64,000 nucleotides of DNA from Chthoniobacter flavus (GCA_945860745.1 CAMASH010000002.1:18630-82629), one strand, 5' to 3'; positions 43,083 through 53,461 are shown, numbered from the stretch's first letter. The notes: generated by a model not told the origin, from the letters alone. Numbers and translations are program-made.

Positions 43083-44564
43083 TCAGGCGCGGGGGGCGAG
43101 TTTGCGCAAAACAATGTAGAGGAAAAAAGCCAGTCCGAAGCCCACAAACCAGGCGTAATGGTAGAGAGCGACGAGGCAGAGCGGAAAAACGCCGGGGCCG
43201 GCGAGTTTCACCTGCACGAGAAATCCGGGCAGACTGGGCAGCACCCCAAGAACAAGGGCGGCGATAGCGACCAGGCTGAAGCCGCCGGTGAAACGGTAGG
43301 CTCCATGGGATTGGTAAAGGGCGACCGGGTCGAGTTCCTTGCGGCGGCAGACGAAGTAATCGGCGATAAGAATCCCGCCGATGGGTCCGAGCAGAGCGCT
43401 GAACCCGCCGAGCAAGGTGAAGATGGAGACATCGGGATCGGCCAGCAGCTTCCAAGGCATCATCAAAATACCGACAACGCCGGTGATATAGCCGCCGGTG
43501 CGGAAGGAGATTTTGTGCGGAGCCAGGTTGGAAAAATCGTTGGCCGGGCTGACCACATTGGCGGCGATGTTGGTGGCCAGCGTGGCGATGGAGAGCGCGA
43601 GCATGGCGATGACCAGGACGATGGGGTTGCTGAATTTTGTCAGCAGAATGGTGGGATCCCAAATGGTCTCGCCCTAAATCACCGCGGTGGCGGAGGTGAC
43701 AGCAACACCGATGAACGAATAGAGCGCCATGGTCGGAGGGAGGCCGATGGCCTGCCCAATCACCTGATCGCGTTGCGACTTGGCGTAGCGGGAGAAGTCC
43801 GGGATGTTGAGGGAGAGCGTGGCCCAGAACCCAATCATTCCGGTGAGGGCCGGAAAGAAAACAACCCAGAATTGCCCGGCCTTGGGCTGGCCGGGAGAAA
43901 ACTGGGAGGGTTGGGAAAGCATGGCGCCGAAACCGCCGGCCTTATCATAAGCCCACCAGAGCAGGGCGAGGCCGAGAACGATGAGGAGCGGGGCCTTGAT
44001 CAGCAGCAGCCCGCGGATGCAATCAATGCCCTTGGAGATCACCCCCATGTTGATGCCCCAGAAAAAGAGAAAACAGGCCGCTTGGGGCAGACTGATACCA
44101 AGCGCGGCGATGGGCGGGGACGCCAGCAGGGCCGGAAAGAAACGGCCCAGAATCTGGTAGATGGCCATGCCACCGATCCAGGCCTGGATGCCGAACCACC
44201 CACAGGCCACGAGGGCACGGAGGATGGCGGGAATATTTGCCCCCAGCGTGCCGAAGGAAGCGCGGCAATACACCGGAAACGGAATGCCGTACTTCGTGCC
44301 GGCGTGGGCGTTCAGGACCATCGGAATGAGCACGATGACGTTGGCTAGGAAAATGGTGAAGATGGCCTGCGACCAGTTCATACCGACCTGCTGGTCCACC
44401 AGGGAAGACGCGAGCAGGTAGGTCGGGATGCAGGCGGCCAGGGAGATCCACAAGGCGATGAAATTCCCCATCCCCCATGTGCGGGAAGCCGGAAGAACGG
44501 GCGCGAGGTCGGCGTTGGACAGCGGGTTGTCGTCCCCGGAGCCGGTGGCTTGAGAATCGGGCAT
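43083..44564 (-). pseudogene. NCS1 nucleobase:cation symporter interrupted by TAG
   Basis: A continuous 494-codon frame with 12 membrane helices, typical NCS1: WGMGNFIALWISLAACIPTY, GIPFPVYCRASFGTLGANIP, GFWATLSLNIPDFSRYAKSQ, then VTSATAVI, TAG (43674-43676), GETIWDPTILLTKFSNPIVL and NVVSPANDFSNLAPHKISFR. The stop falls in the conserved helix where the family has an aromatic or hydrophobic residue; everything after it is still well conserved, so the lesion is recent, suppressed, or an error. Family members import cytosine, uracil, allantoin or hydantoins. Confidence 0.85.
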
Positions 44565-44615
44565 GAACAGTCCGCTTACTTGAGCAGACCTGATGCCAAA
44601 AAGGGAGGAAACCGA

Positions 44616-45590
44616 CTAGTTTCCGTAGCCGCCGGGATTTTTGACGTGCCAGGCCCAGGCGCTTTCCACGATGGCGCGGATATCCTGAAACTTCGGCTGC
44701 CAGCCGAGGCCGGCCCGGATTTTCTCGGACGCCGCGATGAGACGCGGCGGGTCGCCGACGCGGCGGGGTTTTTCCAGCGCGGGGATGTCCTTGCCGGTGA
44801 TCTCGCGGCAGGCCGCGATGACTTCCTTGACCGAGGTGCCGCCGCCGGTGCCGAGGTTGTAGCGTTCGCTCGTCTCGGACTTGAGGGCCAGAATGTGGGC
44901 CTGAGCCAAATCGAGCACATGGATGTAGTCGCGGATGCAGGTGCCGTCGGGCGTGGGATAGTCGGTGCCGAGAATGTCCACCGACTCGCGCTGGCCGAGA
45001 GCGACCTTGAGCACGTTGGGGATGAGGTGGGTTTCGATCACGTGATCCTCGCCGAATTTCCCGGTGGCCCCGGCGGCATTGAAATAGCGCAGGGCGACAT
45101 ATTTGAGACCATGACATTCGTCGTACCAGCGGAGGATTTTTTCAAAGAGAAGCTTCGATTCGCCGTAGGGATTGATGGGATTCTGCGGCAGACTTTCGTC
45201 AATCGGCACCCGCTCGGGGACGCCGAAGGTGGCGCAGGTGGAGGAGAAGACAAATTTCTGCACGCCGTTTTCCACCGCCACGTCGAGAAGGTTGATGCCG
45301 TTGGCGACGTTGTTGCGGAAATACTTGGACGGATTCTGCATGGACTCGCCGACGAGGGCGTTGGCGGCGAAGTGCATGACGGCGTCGGGCTTGACCTCGC
45401 CCATGGCGTGGCGGAGGACGGTGCGATCAAGGAGGTTGCCCTGGAAAAACTCGGCCCGGGGATCAACCGCCTTGCGATGGCCTTCGCTCAGGTTGTCGAA
45501 AACCGCCACCTCGTAGCCCTCATTAAGAAGTTGTTCAACGCAGATGCTGCCGATGTAGCCGGCTCCGCCGGTCACGAAAATGGTTTTCAT
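44616..45590 (-). CDS. galE: UDP-glucose 4-epimerase
   Basis: 324 residues, extended SDR. KTIFVTGGAGYIGSICVEQL (NAD loop), MHFAANALVGESMQNP, the catalytic Ser in SSTCATFG, the YxxxK in NPYGESK, and CIRDYIHVLDLAQAH. Interconverts UDP-glucose and UDP-galactose, feeding LPS and capsule. Start ATG 45590. Downstream of dnaE by 127 bp containing small palindromes (e.g. GGCAAGCTTGCC). Confidence 0.94.
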   Translation of the reverse strand: MKTIFVTGGAGYIGSICVEQLLNEGYEVAVFDNLSEGHRKAVDPRAEFFQGNLLDRTVLRHAMGEVKPDAVMHFAANALVGESMQNPSKYFRNNVANGINLLDVAVENGVQKFVFSSTCATFGVPERVPIDESLPQNPINPYGESKLLFEKILRWYDECHGLKYVALRYFNAAGATGKFGEDHVIETHLIPNVLKVALGQRESVDILGTDYPTPDGTCIRDYIHVLDLAQAHILALKSETSERYNLGTGGGTSVKEVIAACREITGKDIPALEKPRRVGDPPRLIAASEKIRAGLGWQPKFQDIRAIVESAWAWHVKNPGGYGN

Positions 45591-45717
45591 GGGAGCTGGG
45601 AGGTTAGCGGGATGGTGCGGACAAGCAAGAATCTCGTCATGCCCAGGCAAGCTTGCCCGCCGGCGGCGGCGCCATAGGCGGCCAGGGATGCCTGTGCTCC
45701 TTGCCCGGACATTCCCC

Positions 45718-48700
45718 TCAGGCGGCGGCAAACGGGGCAATCTCGTTCCGCAAAGACGCCTCATCGCCGACGGTAAAATTTTCCGAAGCGGCGATGTCGC
45801 AGGTCTGGCCGTTTTCCGCGACGATCTCGATGAAGAGCGGCGATTTGCCCGGATGGCGCTTCACGGCATCGAGGATGCCCGGCAAATCGGATTCGGAGAG
45901 TTTGCCACGGTCCAAACGGAGGCGGACGGGCTTGACCGAGGCCTTGGGTTTGAGGGCGGTGAAGCTGTTGACCATGGCCCGGACGGTGTCGTCCCGGCGG
46001 GTCAGCTTGGCCGAGACTCCCACGACGGTTCCGGGCACGAGGAGCGAGGCGTTTGCGCTGTAGGTGTCGTCCCAGGCAACCAGTTCGATCTGACCGGTGA
46101 AGTCCTCCAGTTTGACCACGGCAAAAGGCTTGCCGTCTTTCTTGGTGAATTTCTTCTCCACCGAATTGATCAGTCCGGCGAGTTTGGCCGTGACGGGCTC
46201 GGTGATCTGCCCGGCGGCCGCAATGGTGATGACCTTGGGGTTGTCGAAATGGCCGGCATAGCCCTGGAGCGGATGGCCGGTGATGTAGTAGCCGAGAAGT
46301 TCTTTTTCGCAGGCCAGCATTTCATTGCGCGTCCAGGGTTCCACCGCGGGAGCAGAGGAGCCTGTGGATTTGGAAGGGGAGGTTTCCGAAACATCAAACA
46401 ACGCCCCCTGACCGCTGGAGCGGTCGCGTTGGATGGCGGTGGCGGCGGCCAGAGCGGGATCAATGTCCACAAAAAGCTGGGCCCGGGATTTGTCCAGACC
46501 GTCGAAGGCTCCGCATTTGACCAGGCTCTCCAGCAATCTCCGGTTCACGCTGCGGGAATCCAAACGCGAGCAAAAGTCCTCCAGCGATTGAAAGGCGCCG
46601 TTTTTATCACGCTCCTCCATCATGGCCTGCACGGCGACTGCGCCCACGTTTTTGATCGAGGCCAGGCCGAAGCGGACGGCCCGTGTTTCGCCGGAACCCT
46701 CCGGGGTGAAGAAGAGACTGCTGCGGTTCACATCGGGCGGCAGAATCTTGAGCCCCATGCGGGTGCATTCGGCAATGACCTCGGCCAGCCGCTCGGTCGT
46801 GTCGGCATCGTGGGTGAGCACGGCGGCCATGAACTCGACCGGATAGTGAGCCTTCGCAAATGCCGTCTGGTAGGAAAGCCAGCCGTAGGCGGCGCTGTGG
46901 GATTTGTTGAAACCGTATTGGGCAAACGGCATCATGAACTCGAAAATCGCGTTGGCGGTGTGCTCGGGAATCTGGTTGATCCTGCCACAACCCGCCACGA
47001 AGCGGGCCCGCTCCTTCACCATCTTTTCCTTGTCCTTTTTCCCCATGGCGCGGCGCAGAAGGTCGGCGTCGCCGAGCGAGTATCCCGCCAGAATATTGGC
47101 GGCCCGCTGCACCTGTTCCTGATAAACCATAATGCCGTAGGTCTCGGCGCAGACCTGCTCCAGGAGCGGATGGGCGTATTCGATTTTCTTCACGCCCTTT
47201 TTCCGCGCGATGTAATCGTCGATGAACTGCATCGGACCCGGCCGGTAGAGCGCGCCGATGGCGATGATGTGTTCAATGCGGTCCACGCCAAAGCGTTTGC
47301 AGACGTTGGTGATGCCGCCGCTTTCCATTTGGAAGACGCCCACCGTTTCGCCCCGGTTATAGACGTCGAAGGCCGCCCGGTCGTCGGCGGGAATGGCATC
47401 GAGGTCAAACCCGGGTTCCTTTTCGCGAATGAGGCGAACGGCATGCTGGAGAATGGTGAGAGTCTTGAGACCGAGAAAATCCATCTTCAACATGCCGAGT
47501 TCGGTCAGCGAGTTCATCTCGAATTGCGTGATGACCTCGTTGTCCTTGCCGCGGCAGAGTGGAATGTCTTCGTCCAAGGGCCCGGCCCCGATCACGACCC
47601 CGGCGGCATGGATGCCGACGTTGCGGCTCAAGCCTTCCAACACGAGAGCGTGATCCCAGAGCGCACGGGTTGCCTGCTCGCCCTCAAGGGCGGCTTTCAA
47701 TTCGGGGTTTTTTCCGGCGGCGGTGGAGAGCGTGATATCCAATTCATTGGGAATCATCTTGGCCAGCCGGTCCGCATCGGGATAGCTCCAGCCCAGCACA
47801 CGGCCCACATCGCGCACCACGCTTTTGGCTCCCATGGTGCCGAAGGTCACGATCTGCGAGACGCAGCGCTCGCCGTATTTTTGCCGGACGTATTCGATGA
47901 CCTCGCCCCGGCGCTCCATGCAGAAGTCCACGTCGATATCGGGCGGGCTGATGCGCTCGGGATTGAGAAAGCGTTCGAAAATGAGGCCGTAGCGCAGCGG
48001 GTCAATGTCGGTGATGCGCAAGGCGTAGGCGATGAGCGAACCCGCGGCGGAGCCGCGGCCGGGACCGACCGGGATGCCGTGATCGCGGGCGTATTTGATA
48101 AAATCCCAAACGATGAGGAAGTAGCTGACGAAGCCGGTTTTTTCGATGACGCCCAGTTCGTATGCGAGGCGCTCCCGCAATTCGGCGTCGGTGTCAGTCC
48201 GCCCGCCGAAGCGTTCGCGCAAGCCGCTCCAGCAGAGTTCGCGCAGGTATTCCCCGGGTGTTTTTCCCGCGGGCGGTTGGAAGGCGGGATATTTCGATTG
48301 CCCGAATTCCATTTTCAGATTGCACCGCTCGGCCACTCGCACGGTGTTGACCAAAGCCTCTGGCACTTCTCCGAAGAGGGCCGCCATTTCCTCGCCGCTC
48401 TTGAAGTAGAGTTCGCTGGAATAGCGCAGGCGCTTTTCATCCACCACCATGGAACCGGTGCCGATGCAGAGCATGACGTCATGCGAATCATGATGGCTGC
48501 GTTCCAGAAAGTGCACGTCGTTGGCCGCAACCAGATCGAGGTCCATCTCGCGGGCAATTTTGACCAGCTCGGGATTGCCGCGGCGCTGGGCGTCAAGGTT
48601 GTGATCGTGCAGCTCAATGAAGAAATTCTCCCGTCCGAAGATATCCCGGTATTGGCCCGCCACTTTGCGCGCCCCGGCCGGGTCACCGGCGCTGAGGCGC

Positions 48701-49143
48701 TGGTTCACCTCACCCTTGAGGCATCCGCTCAGCGCGATGAGCCCGCGGGAGTGGGTGGCGAGAAGTTCCTTGTCCACCCGGGGCTTGTAGTAGAAGCCCT
48801 CGAGATGGGCCGCGCTGACCAGTTTGACCAGATTGCGATAGCCCTCGTTGTCGGCGGCGAGCAGGGTCAGGTGGAAGGCCGTATCCTTGGCCGAAGTGGC
48901 ATTACGATCCGTCATCGAGCCAGGTGCAATGTAGGCCTCGCAGCCCACGAGGGGCTTCACGCCGGCTTTTTCCGCAGCCTGATAAAATTCCACCGCCCCG
49001 TAGAGATTGCCATGATCGGTCATGGCCACGGCGGGCATACCGAATTCCACCGCCTTCCTGGCCAGATCCTTCGTGCGGATGGCCCCGTCGAGGAGGGAAT
49101 ACTCCGTGTGACAGTGCAGGTGGACGAACGGTGCGGAAGCCAT
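45718..49143 (-). CDS. dnaE: DNA polymerase III alpha subunit
   Basis: 1141 residues. N-terminal PHP domain FVHLHCHTEYSLLDGAIRTK; polymerase palm GRGSAAGSLIAYALRITDID with catalytic Asp pair in SPPDIDVDFCMERRGEVIEY; third Asp in GMLKMDFLGLKTLTI; a helix-hairpin-helix region; and a C-terminal OB fold (TDA near GQIELVAWDDTYSANA). The catalytic chain of the replicative polymerase. dnaB lies 32 kb away on the same strand. Confidence 0.97.
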   Translation of the reverse strand: MASAPFVHLHCHTEYSLLDGAIRTKDLARKAVEFGMPAVAMTDHGNLYGAVEFYQAAEKAGVKPLVGCEAYIAPGSMTDRNATSAKDTAFHLTLLAADNEGYRNLVKLVSAAHLEGFYYKPRVDKELLATHSRGLIALSGCLKGEVNQRLSAGDPAGARKVAGQYRDIFGRENFFIELHDHNLDAQRRGNPELVKIAREMDLDLVAANDVHFLERSHHDSHDVMLCIGTGSMVVDEKRLRYSSELYFKSGEEMAALFGEVPEALVNTVRVAERCNLKMEFGQSKYPAFQPPAGKTPGEYLRELCWSGLRERFGGRTDTDAELRERLAYELGVIEKTGFVSYFLIVWDFIKYARDHGIPVGPGRGSAAGSLIAYALRITDIDPLRYGLIFERFLNPERISPPDIDVDFCMERRGEVIEYVRQKYGERCVSQIVTFGTMGAKSVVRDVGRVLGWSYPDADRLAKMIPNELDITLSTAAGKNPELKAALEGEQATRALWDHALVLEGLSRNVGIHAAGVVIGAGPLDEDIPLCRGKDNEVITQFEMNSLTELGMLKMDFLGLKTLTILQHAVRLIREKEPGFDLDAIPADDRAAFDVYNRGETVGVFQMESGGITNVCKRFGVDRIEHIIAIGALYRPGPMQFIDDYIARKKGVKKIEYAHPLLEQVCAETYGIMVYQEQVQRAANILAGYSLGDADLLRRAMGKKDKEKMVKERARFVAGCGRINQIPEHTANAIFEFMMPFAQYGFNKSHSAAYGWLSYQTAFAKAHYPVEFMAAVLTHDADTTERLAEVIAECTRMGLKILPPDVNRSSLFFTPEGSGETRAVRFGLASIKNVGAVAVQAMMEERDKNGAFQSLEDFCSRLDSRSVNRRLLESLVKCGAFDGLDKSRAQLFVDIDPALAAATAIQRDRSSGQGALFDVSETSPSKSTGSSAPAVEPWTRNEMLACEKELLGYYITGHPLQGYAGHFDNPKVITIAAAGQITEPVTAKLAGLINSVEKKFTKKDGKPFAVVKLEDFTGQIELVAWDDTYSANASLLVPGTVVGVSAKLTRRDDTVRAMVNSFTALKPKASVKPVRLRLDRGKLSESDLPGILDAVKRHPGKSPLFIEIVAENGQTCDIAASENFTVGDEASLRNEIAPFAAA

Positions 49144-49229
49144 CAGACCTGCACTATAAAATGGGCGCGCCGACGGGCAAGGATTCCCGTCGACGCGAGC
49201 AAAAGAAACGGATTTTCAGCGAATCCAGC

Positions 49230-49559
49230 TCAGGCCAGGGCCTCGAGCCGGCGAACGATCTCGGCTTTGCCGAGGAGGCCGACGGTCTGATCCTTCTTCT
49301 CCCCGCCCTTGATGAAGAGCAGGGTCGGAATGCTGCGCACGCCGAATTTTTCCGAAACGATGGGCGCTTCGTCCACATTCACCTTGGTGATCTTGAATTT
49401 GCCCACGTTTTCGCCGGCGATTTCGTCAACCACCGGGGAAAGCATGCGGCAGGGGGCGCACCAAGGCGCCCAGAAGTCCACCAGGACGGGTTCCGTCGCG
49501 GCGGAAATCACGCTGTCAAAATTCGAGTCATTCAACTCCACAACATTTTCGCTAGCCAT
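49230..49559 (-). CDS. trxA: Thioredoxin
   Basis: 109 residues. VLVDFWAPWCAPCRMLSPVV contains the redox pair as WCAPC, where most thioredoxins have WCGPC. Cis-Pro follows in RSIPTLLFIKGG. Start ATG 49559 gives the normal N-terminus (ENVVELNDSNFDSVI). Cytosolic disulfide reductase. A bidirectional-looking terminator lies between it and the upstream proline-rich gene, so it should have its own promoter. Confidence 0.93.
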   Translation of the reverse strand: MASENVVELNDSNFDSVISAATEPVLVDFWAPWCAPCRMLSPVVDEIAGENVGKFKITKVNVDEAPIVSEKFGVRSIPTLLFIKGGEKKDQTVGLLGKAEIVRRLEALA

Positions 49560-49614
49560 AGGCGATGAGACTAGCAGGTTTCCCATTCCGCGCCACCTGG
49601 AAGCGCAAAAAAAG

Positions 49615-49645
49615 AAAAGCCGGAACCTGACAGGCTCCGGCTTTT
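49615..49645 (-). terminator. Intrinsic terminator after the proline-rich protein gene
   Basis: Perfect 10-bp stem AAAAGCCGGA/TCCGGCTTTT with an 11-base loop. On the minus strand the stem's T-run continues into further Ts, as expected for a Rho-independent terminator of the gene ending at 49672. Confidence 0.85.
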
Positions 49646-49671
49646 CGGGTGAGTGATGGGGAAACGTCCGC

Positions 49672-50388
49672 TTAACCGAGCATCGTCCAGAGCTGAAGGC
49701 CGAGAGCAACGAGCGAGGCGACCAGGGCAATCGCCCCGACGGCAACGCTGACTTCCCCTGCGGACGGGGCTTGAGCCTGCGGAGCGACCGTAATGGAAGC
49801 CCCGGTCGAAACCGATTTGGAAGCGGCCACGGGCGGTTTCTTTTGCAATTGCACGGTGGCCTGAGGCATGCCGGTCTTGGAGCCGGATGAGCTGGCCGGA
49901 ACTTTGGCCGTCTCTTTTTTCGTCTCGGAAACAAGGGGTGCCGGCGCGATGACAGGGGCTCCACCGATGGTGGGAGGCTTGGGTGCGGCGGGCGGAAGGG
50001 ACGCGGAAGGGAGCAGCGGTCCGGGCGGCCTGGAGGGGGCCACGGGGGGAGGAGGAGCCCCCACGGGAGCGGGTGGCCGCGATGGCGCGGCCGGCGCGAT
50101 TCCGGGAGCCGACGGCGGCTTGGGAATGCCGGGAGCGGCCGAGAGGGGTTTGGGCGCCGCGGGAGGCGAAGGCGGCGGGGGAATCGATCCGGCGGCAGGC
50201 GCAACCGGGGCGGGAGACGGAAGGCTTCCTGCCGGGGGAGGAACCGCGGGCACAGGGCCGACCGGTTTCTGCACAGGTTTGGGGGGCAGGTTGATCATCG
50301 CGGTTTCGCGAGGATTGGATGCCAGAGGTTGACCGTCCCGACGCGGGGGGAGGACGATGCGTACGGTTTCCTTCTTGGGTTCAGCCAT
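49672..50388 (-). CDS. Proline-rich, C-terminally membrane-anchored protein
   Basis: 238 residues. The N-terminus KKETVRIVLPPRRDG and MINLPPKPV are followed by ~130 residues of Pro/Ala/Gly low complexity, then VSVAVGAIALVASLVALGLQ as a single C-terminal membrane helix (tail anchor). No enzyme motif. Similar KETVRI-PP proteins seem recurrent in Verrucomicrobia, so it may be lineage-specific. Function unknown. Confidence 0.72.
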   Translation of the reverse strand: MAEPKKETVRIVLPPRRDGQPLASNPRETAMINLPPKPVQKPVGPVPAVPPPAGSLPSPAPVAPAAGSIPPPPSPPAAPKPLSAAPGIPKPPSAPGIAPAAPSRPPAPVGAPPPPVAPSRPPGPLLPSASLPPAAPKPPTIGGAPVIAPAPLVSETKKETAKVPASSSGSKTGMPQATVQLQKKPPVAASKSVSTGASITVAPQAQAPSAGEVSVAVGAIALVASLVALGLQLWTMLG

Positions 50389-50504
50389 AAATCGGTGTTG
50401 AGGTTAGGGAGCAGCGTTAAATACTGATGCAGTGAGATATTCACAAATCTCCAGGCTGATGTCAATAAAACCAAACGGCAGAACGAGAATTTTTCTTCAG
50501 GGAG

Positions 50505-52700
50505 TCAGAGGGACTTTTCCGGTTTGATGCTGGCCGTTTTGGTCTGGCGATTGAGTTCAACCATATCCCGCATGATGCGCAGGGCTTCGTTGCGGATGGG
50601 ATCGGGTGGAACAACCGTTGATTTTTTGTCACCAGTTTCTTCTTCTTCGTCCAGGAGAGAGGCTTTCTCCTGTTTGCGGTCAAAGGCGACCGCGCGCAGT
50701 TTCGGTGAGGATAAATCATCCAGGGTCAGTTCATAGGCCTGGACGCCGAGGGCAGGACCCCGGGCCTGGCGGTCCTGTTCACGCTGCTCCTTGCGGAGTT
50801 TGTCCTCGGCCAGCTCATTCCGGCGCTGTTTTTCGTTGAGAGAAATACTGTTCTCCGCCAGTCGTTCGCGCAGGCGGCGCATGTCTTCCGTGATGTAGAG
50901 AAATTCGGGGTCGGCTCCGAGTCGCTGGGAAGAGCGCGCTTTGAGTTCATTGAGAAACAAAGGCGTGGCGGCCATCGAATCCGCGATTTTGACCGGGGCC
51001 ACCTCGTCGTAGGCCATGCGGTTTTTCAGCGAGCCCTCGCCGATTTCCGAGTTGTCGGTGAGGGAGGGCAGCACGATGTCGGACTCGACGCCATTCAGCT
51101 GGGTCGAACCTCCGCGGACACGGTAGAACTTTTGGATGGTGAGTTTCAACGCGCCGGCATCCGCCGAGCCCAGACTGAACGGGGGCATGAGGCGGCCGAG
51201 GTCGAGGACGGTCTGCACCGTGCCTTTGCCAAAAGTTCGTTCATCGCCGACGATCACGGCGCGGCCGTAGTCCTGGAGGGCGGCCGCAAAAATCTCACTG
51301 GCCGAAGCGCTCAGGCGGTTGACCAGAACGACGAGCGGTCCGGTGTAGGCCACGCCGGGGTTCGTATCCTGCGAAACGGTGATCTTCCCGTTGGCATCCT
51401 TGGCCTGCACGACCGGACCCTTGGGAATGAAGAGCCCGGTGAGATTGATCGCTTCCTCGAGAGAGCCGCCGCCGTCCCGCCGCAGATCAATGACGAGGCC
51501 CTGGATGCCCTCGCTCTTGAGCCGTGTGAGCAGCGCGGAAACATCCTTGGTGGTGCTTTTTTCCTCCGAGCTGTCCTTGAGCAGACCCCGGTTGTCCATG
51601 TTCGCGTAAAATGACGGCAGGGTGATCCAGCCGATGCGGGCGGCGTCCGCGCCCTGGCCGAAATCCAGGACTTCCGCCTTGGCCTGTTGATCCTTCAACT
51701 TGACCTCATCACGATGGATCTCCACGACCTCGCGTTTGGAGGGATCCGTGGCGTCACCCGGAATGACAAGAAGCCGGACGGTGGTGTTCTTCTTGCCGCG
51801 GATTTTTTCCACGACCTTGTCGAGCTTCATGTCCACGACATCTTCGAACTCGCCGTCGCCCTGGGCCACGGCGGCGATGCGGTCGTTCACCGCGAGCTGG
51901 CCGTTGCGATCGGCCGGTCCGCCCGGGACGATTTCCTTGACCTTGGCGTAGCCGTCCTCGGACGAAAGCACCGCGCCGACTCCGACGAGCGAGAGCCGCA
52001 TCGAGATCTGGAAGTTCTCGAGGTCGGACGGACTGAGATACTCGGAGTGCGGATCGTAGGTCTGGGCCAGGGCGCTGAGGAAGGTTTTGACGATGTCCTC
52101 ATCCTCCATCTCGTTGACGTAGCGGAGGACCTGATTGTACCGGCGGGTGACAGTTTCCTGGGGCGGGCGGAGCTTGAGTTCGGCCAGTTCTTCCCGCAGG
52201 AGTTCGGCCTCGATGCGATTTTGCCAGATAAGATCGGCTTCGGCCTCGTCCTTGGGCCAGGCGGCATCCTGGCGGTTCAGTTCCGTCGCCCGGTTGCTGT
52301 CGAAGGCGTACTTTTTCGGGATCAATTTCTTGCTTTTTGCGATCCGGCCCTCCATGCGCTGCTTGAAGCGGCCGAAGATTTCCCGCGCCGGTTCGACATC
52401 CCCGCGCAGGACGCCATGACCCAGCGTCGCGCCGAATTTTTTTTCGAACTCATCGACGTCCTTTTGGGTGAAGTAGAGCTTATTGTAGTCCAGCGAGGTC
52501 AGATAAGTCTGGAGAAACTTGGCCGAGATGTCCTGGTCGAGTTTCTGACGGCTGTAGTGGCCCTGTTCCAGCCAGCGGGCGACCGAAATAGCCACCTGGC
52601 CGGGGTCCACTGAACTGCGGCCAAAAATCAGGGACGGAGCGAGGATCAGCGCGGTGAAAGCGACGGTTCCGGCACGACGAAGGCTGAAAAAGGCAGACAT
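50505..52700 (-). CDS. prc: Tail-specific protease Prc/Tsp, S41 family
   Basis: 731 residues. Signal peptide LRRAGTVAFTALILAPSLIF, a long helical N-domain, PDZ domain (LSLVGVGAVLSSEDGYAKVK, IVPGGPADRNGQL), then S41 catalytic core: DLRRDGGGSLEEAINLTGLF, NRLSASASEIFAAALQDYGR (Ser nucleophile) and GDERTFGKGTVQ (Lys base). Periplasmic protease degrading C-terminally tagged or lipoprotein substrates. Divergent from the metallo-hydrolase with 85 bp between. Confidence 0.93.
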   Translation of the reverse strand: MSAFFSLRRAGTVAFTALILAPSLIFGRSSVDPGQVAISVARWLEQGHYSRQKLDQDISAKFLQTYLTSLDYNKLYFTQKDVDEFEKKFGATLGHGVLRGDVEPAREIFGRFKQRMEGRIAKSKKLIPKKYAFDSNRATELNRQDAAWPKDEAEADLIWQNRIEAELLREELAELKLRPPQETVTRRYNQVLRYVNEMEDEDIVKTFLSALAQTYDPHSEYLSPSDLENFQISMRLSLVGVGAVLSSEDGYAKVKEIVPGGPADRNGQLAVNDRIAAVAQGDGEFEDVVDMKLDKVVEKIRGKKNTTVRLLVIPGDATDPSKREVVEIHRDEVKLKDQQAKAEVLDFGQGADAARIGWITLPSFYANMDNRGLLKDSSEEKSTTKDVSALLTRLKSEGIQGLVIDLRRDGGGSLEEAINLTGLFIPKGPVVQAKDANGKITVSQDTNPGVAYTGPLVVLVNRLSASASEIFAAALQDYGRAVIVGDERTFGKGTVQTVLDLGRLMPPFSLGSADAGALKLTIQKFYRVRGGSTQLNGVESDIVLPSLTDNSEIGEGSLKNRMAYDEVAPVKIADSMAATPLFLNELKARSSQRLGADPEFLYITEDMRRLRERLAENSISLNEKQRRNELAEDKLRKEQREQDRQARGPALGVQAYELTLDDLSSPKLRAVAFDRKQEKASLLDEEEETGDKKSTVVPPDPIRNEALRIMRDMVELNRQTKTASIKPEKSL

Positions 52701-52785
52701 GATTAATAACAAAACTTGAAGAACTTGCAGGCTGGCTTCAAAAAATCAAACTTCCACATCATTTATTTTGTGAGACCACTTTCCC

Positions 52786-53457
52786 ATGAATCGGTTCAAA
52801 ACCTACACCGGCGGCGCCCTCGAAACCAATTGCTTCCTCTACGAAACCCCGGTCGGAAACATTCTTTTCGACGCGCCGGAGGGAGCGGACGCCGCCTTTG
52901 CCGACACGCGGGTGGATCTGCTTTTGCTGACCCACGGGCACTTTGATCATGTGGCCGATGGGGCCGCCATCATCCGGCGGCATGGCTGCAAGACGGCCTT
53001 CCACGCCGACACGATTCCCATGGTGGGCGAGCGCGATTTTTTCCGCAAGTGGGGTTTCGCACAGGAAGTGGAACCGTTCGCCGCGGATTTCCTCATCGAG
53101 GAGGGGCCGGGCGAATTCCTGGGCGAAGCGCTGCGGGTTTTCCTCGTGCCAGGACATTGTCCCGGCAGCCTGTGTTTCCTCCTGCCCGGTGAGCGGGTGC
53201 TGGTGGGCGGCGATGTGCTGTTCCGCGGCGGGGTGGGACGATGGGATCTGCCGGGCGGAAACCGGGACATCCTTTTCGATGGCATCCGTCGCAAATTATT
53301 GCCGCTGGATGAGGATGTCGTCGTGCTGCCCGGCCACGGTCCGGCCACAACAATCGGCCGGGAGCGGGCCGAAAATCCTTTTCTGACCGAAGAGAGGAAT
53401 CTTTCCTCGACAGAAATCCGCCCCGCTTCTACGGTAAAAAGTCGGACCACCCTCTGA
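52786..53457 (+). CDS. Metallo-beta-lactamase-fold hydrolase
   Basis: 223 residues. The zinc motif HxHxDH is in LLTHGHFDHVADGAAIIRRH, followed by FLVPGHCPGSLCFLLPGE and VGGDVLFRGGVGRWDLPGG, then VVLPGHGPATTIGRE. This is the glyoxalase-II-like YcbL group. Cytosolic; hydrolyses a thioester or related bond, substrate not readable. Four bases before the GspF gene, so likely co-transcribed. Confidence 0.9.
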   Translation: MNRFKTYTGGALETNCFLYETPVGNILFDAPEGADAAFADTRVDLLLLTHGHFDHVADGAAIIRRHGCKTAFHADTIPMVGERDFFRKWGFAQEVEPFAADFLIEEGPGEFLGEALRVFLVPGHCPGSLCFLLPGERVLVGGDVLFRGGVGRWDLPGGNRDILFDGIRRKLLPLDEDVVVLPGHGPATTIGRERAENPFLTEERNLSSTEIRPASTVKSRTTL

Positions 53458-53461
53458 ACAT

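Noticed and set aside
45580..49290. Very long open frame antisense to dnaE (over 1200 codons)
   Set aside because: A GC-rich shadow of dnaE: no family motif, odd composition, and dnaE on the other strand has every polymerase motif. The same holds for long antisense frames over dnaB, glmS and hrpB.
49672..50388. TonB-like energy transducer
   Set aside because: Pro-rich and membrane-anchored, but the anchor is C-terminal and no TonB C-terminal domain is present.
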